From Candidatus Gastranaerophilales bacterium (GTDB lineage Bacteria; Cyanobacteriota; Vampirovibrionia; Gastranaerophilales; Gastranaerophilaceae): a DNA stretch of 64,000 bases. The position numbers were made by a program, and so were the translations under genes. The first letter of the stretch is position 1. Every line of letters starts with the position of its first letter. Below the pieces are notes generated by a model. It was not told the origin of the DNA. It worked only from the letters and a program-made list of their open reading frames with translations, and did not search any database. Positions 44,016 to 52,336 of this stretch are shown here, piece after piece. The stretch lies in assembly GCA_944327275.1 (NCBI GenBank), contig CALVHB010000011.1, positions 1-64,000 on the forward strand. The letters are read 5' to 3'.

Positions 44016-44597
44016 ATGAATTTATACGAGGAAAATTATTTATCTAAGCGTCCTCAACACTTATGTAAAATGTGTGGAAAGTGTTGTAGAGTGGTTACAG
44101 CTCCTCATCCTTATTCTAAATTAAAAGAAATGGCAGATAGTGGGGATGAAGGTGCAAAGGATTTTTTATCAATTTTTGTGCCTTATGATTCTATTGAAAA
44201 AGCTAGGGAAGTCGATTCTGAAATTGTGGATAATATAATCCGAAGACTTTCAGAGGATGGTAAATATAATGAAGATGATATGACATTTTACTATTGTCGA
44301 TATTTGCAGGGAAATAATTTGTGCGGAAACTATGAGAATCGACCAATTCTTTGCAGGTACTTCCCGTCTTCCCCATGGGCTATTGTGCCTCCAGATTGTG
44401 GCTTTGAAGGTTGGCTTTTTTTGAAACGTGAAGAGGATAAACAACGAATTCGCAGAATGAAAGAGGAATTGTTAGAGCTTGAGCTCCTGAAAAAAAGAAC
44501 AAAAGATCCAAGTATTATTCAAAAAATTAATGCTGTTGAGAAAAAACTGCAAAGCAATATTGATTTGTTTAAAAAATACGGTTCTCAACATTGGTAA
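44016..44597 (+). CDS. YkgJ-family cysteine-cluster protein, paralogue 2
   Basis: 193 residues from the ATG at 44016; an in-frame TTG at 43989 would cover the TATAAT box. The motif CKMCGKCC lies near the N-terminus. A second set follows in YYCRYLQGNNLCGNYENRPILCRYFP, then a shared PPDCGFEGW segment. A charged coiled coil (about 140-185) is specific to this copy. It is clearly paralogous to the protein at 38067-38747, sharing for example ENRPxxCRxFP and FxSIFxPY. Confidence 0.83.
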   Translation: MNLYEENYLSKRPQHLCKMCGKCCRVVTAPHPYSKLKEMADSGDEGAKDFLSIFVPYDSIEKAREVDSEIVDNIIRRLSEDGKYNEDDMTFYYCRYLQGNNLCGNYENRPILCRYFPSSPWAIVPPDCGFEGWLFLKREEDKQRIRRMKEELLELELLKKRTKDPSIIQKINAVEKKLQSNIDLFKKYGSQHW

Positions 44598-44602
44598 AAT
44601 TA

Positions 44603-47107
44603 TTACTGTAAAAGTAGTTTATCTAATTTTTTTTGATAAAATTCTGTATTAATGTTCAGTTTTTCTCCAATATCAAGAAGCATTTCTACGAATCTTTGAT
44701 TATGAGATTTTTTATTTCCTAATTCTGCATCAATTATGTCACCTATTCTGTGATATATTTTTGCGAAATAAGTATTTTGTGCTTCAGAAATATCAACTTG
44801 CAGTTCAAGTTTTTCAATAGTATCAAAAATTTCTAAAATTACTTCTGCTTGTTGAGGTTCAAAGCTATGAACAAGTCTATTTACATTTTGTAGAATTTTT
44901 TTACTAAATATTAAATTAGAACTTTTTTTATCAAGTACGATATCTATCCTACGTGCTTCAAAGTTTATGTCCATAGCTTGTTGGATTGCATCGTTTTCCA
45001 GAAAACCTCCGGAATGTACAACTATATCATTGAATTTGTGACTTAGAGCATATCCAGCCGATATTTTAAATTCATCAGGGATATTTAGTCCAAGTCCCTG
45101 TAAGTTATAGATTGCGCCTTTCCCTTCGTCATACATTTGTTGGTATATTTGAGAGAATTTTTCAAGTTTACCTTTCAATAGTATTTGAAGGATTTTTCTT
45201 CTTTCTTCAATGAAAATATCTTTTAATGTAAAATATTCTTTCCCGAAATATTCATCCATTGCTCTGATAATTTCTGTTAGTGTATTCATTAAGTATATTT
45301 TAACTAAGTCGTTTTTAATTTTATTAAACTCAATATCATCAGAATATTCTTTTATTGCACAATGGAAGTCTCCACCTGAATATTGAATTAGTGCAAACAT
45401 AAGATTTGATTTTTGCAAAGTTATTTTTGACTGTATATCAATATGGCCTACGATGAAGCTCGATGTGCCTTTATGAACTTTTTTATAAGCTTTTTTCTTA
45501 ACGGTATAGCAATATACTTGTTCCTCATCTTCAAAATCCTGATAAAGTGAAGATAGCGCCCAAAGGCTTGCTATTTGTTTTGTAGTTACTACAGAAGGTT
45601 TTACAAAACGTTCATAAATATCTTTTCCTGTACCATGTTCTGGTATGTTACTTTTAGCTTGAGAAAGTATATTCAAGAAATTCTCTTCAAGATTTTTGTC
45701 AGTAAATTTAGAAGCCAGTTGCATAGCTCTTGCAGCGTATTTCATTATTTGTACAGTTTCAATTCCTGATATTTCAGAGAAGAACCATCCGCAGCTTGTG
45801 TACATAAGCATTGCTTGTCTTTGAATTTCTAGTAATTCCATTGCCGACACTTTGTCTTCATCTGACAAATCTTTATGGAAATTAGCTTGTTGGAAATTTT
45901 TAATACTCATATCGCTTCTGTCTAAAATAACGTCAATATAGTTATTTCTAACATCCCAAACGTTATCAAAATATTTTTTTCCATTTTCTTCAAATACAAC
46001 AGCTAACTCATCTCTTAAATAATCAAGAGCATCTCGTAAAGGTTTTCTCCACATTTGATTCCATCCAGGATGTCCACCAGTAGAGCAACCACAATCTTCT
46101 TTCCATCTGCCGACACCATGGAAACAACTCCAACTTGAAGCTTGTTTTATTTCAACTTCACAATCACTTCTGTACTTATCTAAATATTCCGCATAATTTG
46201 TAATTGTGAAACCTTCATCTTTTGCTTTAATTTTCAAGACATAAGCTAATGCCATGTCTCCAAATTTTGTGTGGTGTCCGTAGCTTTCACCATCAGTTGC
46301 AATATTAACGAGTTGAGGATAATCTCTACAATCAGAAACTCCTTCTTTAAGTCTTTTACTGAATTTATTACCATCTTTAAGTAATTCATCAAAAGCTACA
46401 GAACGAGAAATTGCCCCATCATAAAAGAACAAGTCAATGAATTTTCCTGGAGCTGATTTTATATTATATCTATAAGATCTTGCCGGATCAATGTTCCCCC
46501 AGCTTACATCTGTCCAATCTTTATCACCTTTTTTCTTGAATTTGTCAGCTTGATATGGTGAAAGGATTGTAAATTTAATTCCGTTTTCTTCAAGAATTCT
46601 TAAAGTTGCGTCATCTACAGCAGTTTCAGCAAGCCACATTCCTTCGGGTTTTCTTCCGAAACGATATTCAAAATCTCGTATCCCCCATTTTATTTGAGTC
46701 TGTTTATCATGTTCATTTGCAAGAGGCATAATCATATGATTGTAAACTTGTGCAATAGCATTGCCATGTCCATTGTGCTGAGGAATACTTTCAATATCTG
46801 CTTTTATTATTCTTTCATAAGTAAGAGGTGCAAAATGTTCCAACCAAGATAAAAGTGTTGGTCCAAAATTGTAGCTCATATACTCATAATTATTAACTAC
46901 GTCTAATATTCTATTCCTACTATCAACTATTTTTGAAACGGAGTTTGGATTATAGCATTCTTTGTTAATTCTTTCATTCCAATCATGAAACGGTAATGCA
47001 CTATCCTGCAATTCAATGGCTTCAAGCCAAGGATTTTCCCTTGGTGGTTGATAAAAATGCCCATGGATTGTCAGAAATATATCATTGTTGCTTTTTTTAT
47101 TGCTCAT
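44603..47107 (-). CDS. Glycoside hydrolase family 57-like protein (DUF3536 type)
   Basis: 834 residues, cytoplasmic. The GH57 barrel opens with FLTIHGHFYQPPRENPW and contains the WLAETAVD segment with the nucleophile-type Glu and DGESYGHH. DUF3536 members carry a long C-terminal helical region, as here from about residue 380. They are believed to act on α-glucans (amylase or 4-α-glucanotransferase-like); the exact reaction is uncertain. It stands alone in this stretch. Confidence 0.88.
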   Translation of the reverse strand: MSNKKSNNDIFLTIHGHFYQPPRENPWLEAIELQDSALPFHDWNERINKECYNPNSVSKIVDSRNRILDVVNNYEYMSYNFGPTLLSWLEHFAPLTYERIIKADIESIPQHNGHGNAIAQVYNHMIMPLANEHDKQTQIKWGIRDFEYRFGRKPEGMWLAETAVDDATLRILEENGIKFTILSPYQADKFKKKGDKDWTDVSWGNIDPARSYRYNIKSAPGKFIDLFFYDGAISRSVAFDELLKDGNKFSKRLKEGVSDCRDYPQLVNIATDGESYGHHTKFGDMALAYVLKIKAKDEGFTITNYAEYLDKYRSDCEVEIKQASSWSCFHGVGRWKEDCGCSTGGHPGWNQMWRKPLRDALDYLRDELAVVFEENGKKYFDNVWDVRNNYIDVILDRSDMSIKNFQQANFHKDLSDEDKVSAMELLEIQRQAMLMYTSCGWFFSEISGIETVQIMKYAARAMQLASKFTDKNLEENFLNILSQAKSNIPEHGTGKDIYERFVKPSVVTTKQIASLWALSSLYQDFEDEEQVYCYTVKKKAYKKVHKGTSSFIVGHIDIQSKITLQKSNLMFALIQYSGGDFHCAIKEYSDDIEFNKIKNDLVKIYLMNTLTEIIRAMDEYFGKEYFTLKDIFIEERRKILQILLKGKLEKFSQIYQQMYDEGKGAIYNLQGLGLNIPDEFKISAGYALSHKFNDIVVHSGGFLENDAIQQAMDINFEARRIDIVLDKKSSNLIFSKKILQNVNRLVHSFEPQQAEVILEIFDTIEKLELQVDISEAQNTYFAKIYHRIGDIIDAELGNKKSHNQRFVEMLLDIGEKLNINTEFYQKKLDKLLLQ

Positions 47108-47139
47108 CTCTCAACTCCGTTAAATATTTATAAATTATT

Positions 47140-47634
47140 TTATTTTGTTTCGTTTTTAGGTTTAGTGCTGATTACAGTAAATTTATCTACGTCCATCCAA
47201 GCATCTCCCAATGCATTAGAAAAAACTTTGCCTGTAAATTCAATAACATCACCAGAATTTAAGTCAATATGTTTTTCTGCTTCTGTTCTGTTAAGGAATA
47301 TCTTAAGTTCAGAAAGCGGAATATTATGGTCAACTACGTCAGGTCTTTGTATTAAAAATGAGATATATTTTTCGGAACTTCTCATTGCAGGTTTGTAGTC
47401 AAGCCCTAATGTTGAAAATTTGTCAAATTTTGCTTTAATTTTGACATTTTTGTTCATATAAAAGTTAGGTCTTGCAACTATATCCAATGGGTTAACAGCC
47501 ATATATTGTACAGCTTGTTTAGATGGTTGCATAGTTGTATTTGCGACATTAACAAGTAAGGATTCTTGCATTGCACAAACGCTTAATCCTGAAATTATTG
47601 CTAGTGTTAAAATCAGACCTTTAAATTTTTTCAT
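47140..47634 (-). CDS. Exported hypothetical protein with an OB-fold-like domain
   Basis: 164 residues with a signal peptide (MKKFKGLILTLAIISGLSVCA). A β-rich domain follows: PLDIVARPNFYMNKNVKIKAKFDKF ... SGDVIEFTGKVFSNALGDAWMDVDKF. The pattern resembles the OB-like folds seen in tRNA-anti-like or YgiW-type proteins. It lies 33 nt before the GH57 gene on the same strand. The function is unknown. Confidence 0.6.
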   Translation of the reverse strand: MKKFKGLILTLAIISGLSVCAMQESLLVNVANTTMQPSKQAVQYMAVNPLDIVARPNFYMNKNVKIKAKFDKFSTLGLDYKPAMRSSEKYISFLIQRPDVVDHNIPLSELKIFLNRTEAEKHIDLNSGDVIEFTGKVFSNALGDAWMDVDKFTVISTKPKNETK

Positions 47635-47790
47635 TTTATTTACGTCCCCTTTTTTGTAGTTATGTTTTATTTCTAATACATTTTAGCACAATATTTATTA
47701 TTTGTAACTACCTGTAATAATTATATTTGAGTATTTTAATTGTGCTTTTAAAAATTTTGTGATAGCATTGGGAGTAGAGGTTAATGTATT

Positions 47791-47817
47791 TTGAACACTT
47801 ATTCGTTTGGTGTTCAA
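47791..47817. promoter_or_regulatory. Inverted repeat in the pckA leader
   Basis: TTGAACAC (47791-47798) and GTGTTCAA (47810-47817) form a perfect 8-bp inverted repeat with an 11-nt spacer, just upstream of the pckA ribosome site. It could be a repressor operator or an RNA hairpin. Confidence 0.55.
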
Positions 47818-47834
47818 GGAAAAGGAGAAAATAT

Positions 47835-49496
47835 ATGGCAACTAAAGAATTCTTTACAAATTCTGAAGAATTGAAGAAATTGATGTCTGCCGCACGTGCA
47901 ACTATTACTGCACCGTTTTTTGGCAACAATGTAGAAGAAGTAAAAACTGTTTCTGAAGCTTACAAATTGGCAAAAAATAGTCCTGGAACAATTGAACTAA
48001 CAGGCATGCCGGTTTATAAACCAGAAAAAGTAGGTCTCCCTCAAGGTGCAAATCAATTGTTATTCAACGATGGAACAGTTGTTGGTCGTTGTGCAGCAGC
48101 AAGAAAAATTGTTGGTGAACCAAATTGTGATTTAAAATATTTATTACCGATCATTCGTGAAGCTATTTATGGAACACGTGATAGACTAATGTACAAAACT
48201 GAAGCTGTTGTTGGTCTTGAAGGTGATTTTATGGTAAAAGCTCACTTGATGATTCCTGAAGGCTTTGAAAATATTATGTATTCTTGGATGTTAAACTTCC
48301 AATATATTAACGAAGCTTACGCAAACATGTATGCTGAATCAAGAGAATTACCTGATGGCGATATTTATGTATTCTCTGACCCTGATTGGTCACACCCTGA
48401 TTTTCCATACGGTTTGACATTCTTTGACCCAGAACATAACTGTGCTGCTATTTTAGGTATGAGATACTTCGGAGAACATAAAAAAGGTACATTGACTCTT
48501 GCTTGGGGTTGTGCTGCTCGTAATGGTTATGCTTCTTGCCACGGTGGTATGAAACGTTATAACTTAGAAGATGGAAAATCTTTCCAAGTTGCGGTATTTG
48601 GTCTTTCTGGTTCAGGTAAGTCAACAATTACTCACGCAAAACATAATAACAAATATAACATTACAGTATTACACGATGATGCATTTATCATCAATGTACA
48701 TGACAAATATACAATTGCATTGGAACCTGCATACTTTGATAAAACTGCGGATTATCCAATCGGATGTGATGATAACAAATATATTTTGACACAACAAAAT
48801 GCCGGTGCTATTCAATTAGCTGACGGAAAAGTAGTATCAGTTACAGAAGATATCAGAAATGGTAACGGTCGTGCTGTTAAATCAAAACTTTGGTCTCCAA
48901 ACAGAGTTGATAGAATTGACCAACCAATTCATGCTATCTTCTGGTTAATGAAAGATCCTACAATTCCTCCTGTACTTAAATTGTCAGGTGCATCTTTAGG
49001 TTCTGCAATGGGCGCAACATTAGCTACAAAACGTTCATCAGCTGAAAGATTAGCAGCTGGAGTTGACCCTAATGCATTGGTTGTAGAACCTTATGCAAAC
49101 CCATTCAGAGTATATCCTTTGTCTGTTGATTACACAAGATTTAAACAATTAATTGCTGATGGTGTTGATTGTTACATCTTGAATACAGGCGAATTCATGG
49201 GAACAAAGGTTAAACCTGCTCATACATTAGGAATTATTGAAGCTATTGTTGAAGGCAGTGCTAAATTCCATAAATGGGAAAGCTTCTCAGATATTGAAAT
49301 TATGGATGTTGAAGGATTTGATGCATCATTCTCTAATAAAGAATATGCAGAACAATTTGTTGCTCGTATGAACGATAGAATTGCATTCGTAAAATCAAGA
49401 GAAACTGAAAAAGCTGGTATTGATAAACTTCCTGCTGATGCGTTAGAAGCATTAGAAGCTGTTATCAAGGAAGCTAAAATCCCTGCTGGAGTATAG
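47835..49496 (+). CDS. pckA: Phosphoenolpyruvate carboxykinase (ATP)
   Basis: Interconverts oxaloacetate and PEP. In a fermenter it may run in the CO2-fixing, ATP-forming direction. The 553 residues run from the ATG at 47835 (MATKEFF), set by AAGGAG at 47822-47827; an upstream in-frame ATG at 47784 lacks a site. Motifs are the kinase P-loop FGLSGSGKST (about 258), LHDDAF, and the C-terminal ILNTGEFMGTKVKP-like segment. GCAARNGYASCHGG precedes the P-loop. Confidence 0.94.
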   Translation: MATKEFFTNSEELKKLMSAARATITAPFFGNNVEEVKTVSEAYKLAKNSPGTIELTGMPVYKPEKVGLPQGANQLLFNDGTVVGRCAAARKIVGEPNCDLKYLLPIIREAIYGTRDRLMYKTEAVVGLEGDFMVKAHLMIPEGFENIMYSWMLNFQYINEAYANMYAESRELPDGDIYVFSDPDWSHPDFPYGLTFFDPEHNCAAILGMRYFGEHKKGTLTLAWGCAARNGYASCHGGMKRYNLEDGKSFQVAVFGLSGSGKSTITHAKHNNKYNITVLHDDAFIINVHDKYTIALEPAYFDKTADYPIGCDDNKYILTQQNAGAIQLADGKVVSVTEDIRNGNGRAVKSKLWSPNRVDRIDQPIHAIFWLMKDPTIPPVLKLSGASLGSAMGATLATKRSSAERLAAGVDPNALVVEPYANPFRVYPLSVDYTRFKQLIADGVDCYILNTGEFMGTKVKPAHTLGIIEAIVEGSAKFHKWESFSDIEIMDVEGFDASFSNKEYAEQFVARMNDRIAFVKSRETEKAGIDKLPADALEALEAVIKEAKIPAGV

Positions 49497-49522
49497 TAAT
49501 TCTTAGTTATTGAATAAATTGT

Positions 49523-49560
49523 AAGGTCAGGCTTAATTTTATTGAACCTGACCTTATTTT
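49523..49560 (+). terminator. pckA terminator
   Basis: The stem AAGGTCAGG / CCTGACCTT with a 15-nt loop is followed by ATTTT. Confidence 0.75.
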
Positions 49561-49591
49561 ATGATATACTTAGAAAAAAGAGGGGCTTTAA

Positions 49592-50044
49592 ATGAATAAA
49601 AAACATTTTGGAATGTCTGTGTTGGGTTATGCAATAGTTTTTGTTATAGTTTTGGCCATTATAATGATAATCAGCGCTCCTATGATGGTTGAAAAATATA
49701 ATGTTTCTAAAAATTCTAATCAAGCTGGAAATTCGTACTCCCAAAATTCTGTTGATAGCTATGGCGCTGGAGAAAGAAGAAGTCGACGATCTAATCGTTC
49801 TGATGAATCTTTACAGAATCTTTCTGAAGAGATGCAAAATATGGAGTCTCGTTTGAGTTCAAGAATTGATGAACTGGAACAAGTGCAGGCAGATTATGAA
49901 CAAGGTGGAAGCTCTGATGTTTCTGATAAGTATGTGTGTACTATAGATGGAGCTTTAGATGAAAATGATGAAATTGTTCCATTATCGTCAAATTTTGATT
50001 TGAAATCACAGAAAATTGTTTTTATTTGTGAATATAGAAAGTAA
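49592..50044 (+). CDS. Single-span membrane protein with a coiled-coil ectodomain
   Basis: 150 residues. A short basic N-terminus (MNKKHFGMS) is followed by one hydrophobic segment (about 8-32). A Ser/Asn/Arg-rich region and a short coiled coil (about 72-100: LQNLSEEMQNMESRLSSRIDELEQVQ) come next, then a C-terminal β-like tail with two Cys. It is organised like a pilin or a division-site anchor, but it lacks the +5 Glu of type IV prepilins. I do not recognise a family. Confidence 0.6.
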   Translation: MNKKHFGMSVLGYAIVFVIVLAIIMIISAPMMVEKYNVSKNSNQAGNSYSQNSVDSYGAGERRSRRSNRSDESLQNLSEEMQNMESRLSSRIDELEQVQADYEQGGSSDVSDKYVCTIDGALDENDEIVPLSSNFDLKSQKIVFICEYRK

Positions 50045-50061
50045 GATAATTAAGGAAACAA

Positions 50062-50094
50062 AAAAGCGGTTGAAATAATCCAACCGCTTTTTTG
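50062..50094. terminator. Terminator between the membrane protein and the ferredoxin
   Basis: The stem AAAAAGCGGTTG / CAACCGCTTTTT with a short loop is flanked by A and T runs and shared by the two converging genes. Confidence 0.85.
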
Positions 50095-50111
50095 TTTAGT
50101 GTTTTTATAAA

Positions 50112-50288
50112 CTATTCAACTTCGATTGCTCCAACTGGGCAAGCATCAGCTGCTTCTTTTACGCAATCCATGTTATCTGCAACAGCTGCTTCATCAACTA
50201 CAGCTACGCCGTCTACTGAAAATACTGCGTCACAAATTGATTCGCAAGCGCCGCATCCGATACAAGAATCATTTACTTTTACTGTCAT
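50112..50288 (-). CDS. Small 4Fe-4S ferredoxin
   Basis: A 58-residue electron carrier, MTVKVNDSCIGCGACESICD at the start and DACPVGAIEVE at the end. Only one full CxxCxxC set (C9, C12, C15) plus C19, C42 and C50 is present, so it most likely carries a single [4Fe-4S] cluster like Thermotoga-type ferredoxins. An AAGGAG site lies about 9 nt upstream of the ATG. Likely partners are the hydrogenase genes in this window or pyruvate:ferredoxin oxidoreductase elsewhere. Confidence 0.92.
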   Translation of the reverse strand: MTVKVNDSCIGCGACESICDAVFSVDGVAVVDEAAVADNMDCVKEAADACPVGAIEVE

Positions 50289-50365
50289 TTCTACTTTCTC
50301 CTTATATTTATCACATTGTGAATTTCTTCACACATCTATTATAATATAAAATTTTTAAATTTCAA

Positions 50366-51547
50366 TTAACTTAAAAGATGTTTTCTTACTATTTTGGAAA
50401 TATAATCAAATCCTTCAATAATACCAAGATTTATAGGATCTAAATTATTACCGTAAATTAATATAGGAACTTGTTCTCTTGTATGATCAGTTCCTTCTAC
50501 AGTAGGATCGCAGCCATGGTCAGCCGTAATAATAAGAATATCTTCATTTTTAAGGTTTTCTATTATCTTTGAGATATAAGAATCAATTTCTTCTATAGCT
50601 TTGCCATAACCTTTTGCATCGTTTCTGTGACCAAAAAGCATATCTGTATCTACTAAATTAGTAAAAATAAAATCACCTATACAATTTTTTGATTTATCAA
50701 AATCTTTATATGCAATCTTGTCTAAATCAAGTTTTTCTTTTACAGCATCAAGAGTTAATTCCAGACCTTCTTTGTTAGAACCGGTATGAATTGCATGTGT
50801 TATTCCGGATTTAGAGAAAATGTCTTCAATCTTTCCTATAGCAATGACTCTGCCTCCAGATTCTTTAACCTCATTTAGAACATTTTTCGGAGGGATCATT
50901 GAGTAATCTCTTCTGTCTTTAGAAATTCTTGTTGGTTTTCCATCAATTATTTTGTATGGTCTTGCAATAACTCTTGATACATTCCAATTGTCTTGGTCTA
51001 AAATTTCTCTTGCAATTTTACACCATTCATAAAGAACTTCAAGTGGGATTAAGTCGGTATCAACAGCTATTTGGAACACACTGTCAGCACTTGTGTATAC
51101 AATAGGATATTTAGTTTTATGGTGTTCTTCGTTTAATTTTTCAATTATTGCAGTTCCGCTAGCTGGGCAGTTTGCAAGAACTCCTTTACAACCTGTTTTT
51201 TCAATAAACTTAGAAATCAATTCTTTTGGAAATCCTTCTGGGAATGTCGCAAAGGGCTTTTTCGATATAATCCCTGTCATTTCCCAATGACCTGTTGTAG
51301 TGTCTTTCCCTTTTGATTTTTCTAACATGGTTCCATATTGTCCGATTGGATTATTTTCTTTTTCCAATCCTTTAAAATCTTGAATATTGCCTAAACCAAG
51401 CTTTTGCATGTTAGGTAGATGTAGACCGTTGTTAAATTCGCACACATTTTTTAGAGTGTTACATTTTGGAGAATCGTTAAACTCTTGGCAATCGTCCATT
51501 GCTCCAATTCCCATAGAATCGATAACCATAACTATAATTCTTTTCAT
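50366..51547 (-). CDS. deoB: Phosphopentomutase
   Basis: Interconverts (deoxy)ribose 1-phosphate and 5-phosphate in nucleoside salvage. The 393 residues belong to the alkaline phosphatase superfamily. Motifs are MVIDSMGIGAMDD (metal Asp), KGKDTTTGHWEM with the phosphorylated Thr, and the C-terminal ITADHGCDPTVEGTDHTREQVPIL metal site. With MTA phosphorylase it recovers sugars from nucleosides. Confidence 0.96.
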   Translation of the reverse strand: MKRIIVMVIDSMGIGAMDDCQEFNDSPKCNTLKNVCEFNNGLHLPNMQKLGLGNIQDFKGLEKENNPIGQYGTMLEKSKGKDTTTGHWEMTGIISKKPFATFPEGFPKELISKFIEKTGCKGVLANCPASGTAIIEKLNEEHHKTKYPIVYTSADSVFQIAVDTDLIPLEVLYEWCKIAREILDQDNWNVSRVIARPYKIIDGKPTRISKDRRDYSMIPPKNVLNEVKESGGRVIAIGKIEDIFSKSGITHAIHTGSNKEGLELTLDAVKEKLDLDKIAYKDFDKSKNCIGDFIFTNLVDTDMLFGHRNDAKGYGKAIEEIDSYISKIIENLKNEDILIITADHGCDPTVEGTDHTREQVPILIYGNNLDPINLGIIEGFDYISKIVRKHLLS

Positions 51548-51583
51548 ATTACCCCTCCAGATAGCTTATATATTTTAGCAACA

Positions 51584-52117
51584 CTAATTTGCAATGTCAA
51601 TTACCGAGTAGGCGTTGAACTCCAATCCTCCGTATATTATTTCTACGTGGTTTGTTCCATGGGGTAATATTTTTACAAAATTGATAGTTTTTTCATTGAA
51701 GTCATCTTGAGTTTCATTTGCAGGGATTTTGGCAATTACATAATGTGCTTGATAAAGTTTCAAATATGTTTTACCTTTTTCTCTGACTCCTTCTACTTGG
51801 TAGTGCCCTGCGGGGATAAAAAATTTATCGTTAAATTTAAGGTTTAAAGGTATCATTAGTATAGGTAGTTCTTTTGATTGGCTAATTATAGTTTCAGTTT
51901 CGTTGCTTTGTTGAAAGCTTTCTCCTTTAGGAATATTTTTATCTTTCTTTTTCTTACCCTTTTTACTTTCAAGAGCTTTTTGAAAATCCTCGTCACTTAC
52001 AGCCTCTTGTCCGTAAACATTTTGATCTCCGAAATTATCCCAAAGATCACCATCTGCTAGTGCTGTATTACAATTTGCTAATAATGTGAGTGATAAGATT
52101 AATAAAAACTTTTTCAT
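51584..52117 (-). CDS. Exported hypothetical protein
   Basis: 177 residues with a signal peptide (MKKFLLILSLTLLANCNTALA; a Cys at 16 could be read as a weak lipobox). A Lys/Glu-rich linker (about 50-65) and a C-terminal β domain follow (PIGHYQVEGV-like: FFIPAGHYQVEGVREKGKTYLKLYQ). It is divergent from prepilin locus B. No recognised family. Confidence 0.6.
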   Translation of the reverse strand: MKKFLLILSLTLLANCNTALADGDLWDNFGDQNVYGQEAVSDEDFQKALESKKGKKKKDKNIPKGESFQQSNETETIISQSKELPILMIPLNLKFNDKFFIPAGHYQVEGVREKGKTYLKLYQAHYVIAKIPANETQDDFNEKTINFVKILPHGTNHVEIIYGGLEFNAYSVIDIAN

Positions 52118-52170
52118 ACCAATATTTTAATGTTTTTTTTGATTTAGTAAACCTCTTTTTATATGACATA

Positions 52171-52199
52171 TTGCTATAATATTGTGAATTTGCTATACT
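52171..52199 (+). promoter_or_regulatory. Outer promoter of prepilin locus B
   Basis: TTGCTA (52171-52176), a 17-nt spacer and TATACT (52194-52199) lie upstream of the leader ORF's GGGAG site (about 52222-52226). Confidence 0.55.
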
Positions 52200-52232
52200 T
52201 TTATCAGTGAGTTATTTAGAAGGGAGCAAATT

Positions 52233-52280
52233 ATGGAAAAGATTGAATTATTGAAATTATCGGGGGGGGGGCAGCTCTAG
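52233..52280 (+). CDS. Leader ORF of prepilin locus B, interrupted by the G tract (current reading)
   Basis: The ATG at 52233 follows an AGGGAG ribosome site. The first ten codons read MEKIELLKLS, exactly as long as in locus A, then Gly codons. With ten G the frame ends at TAG 52278-52280 (15 residues). With 8 or 11 G it reads on without a stop through AALGFLSGFSSCKKAKILYN and SDM into the prepilin, giving a 237- or 238-residue product. Confidence 0.6.
   Translation: MEKIELLKLSGGGQL
52262..52271 (+). repeat. Homopolymeric tract of ten G (locus B)
   Basis: Ten consecutive G, 29 nt from the leader ATG and 65 nt from the prepilin ATG. Both distances are identical to those in locus A, so tract length is the only length difference between the two 5' regions. 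Confidence 0.9.
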
Positions 52281-52302
52281 GCTTTCTATCAGGTTTTAGC
52301 TC

Positions 52303-52330
52303 TTGTAAAAAAGCAAAAATATTGTATAAT
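52303..52330 (+). promoter_or_regulatory. Inner promoter of prepilin gene B (leaderless-type)
   Basis: TTGTAA (52303-52308), a 16-nt spacer and TATAAT (52325-52330), with the ATG 6 nt further on. This is the same arrangement as at 35068-35095, and the segment TATAATAGTGATATG is identical in both. Confidence 0.55.
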
Positions 52331-52336
52331 AGTGAT

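Noticed and set aside
47784-47834. An upstream start for pckA at 47784
   Set aside because: It would run through the inverted repeat and the AAGGAG site and add 17 residues unlike the family. The ATG at 47835 fits better.
49592-50044. A third type IV prepilin
   Set aside because: It has a short basic start and one hydrophobic segment, but no G-F cleavage motif with Glu at +5.
50092-50349. Plus-strand ORFs over 50092-50349
   Set aside because: They are shadows of the minus-strand ferredoxin gene, whose Cys motifs and ribosome site are clear.
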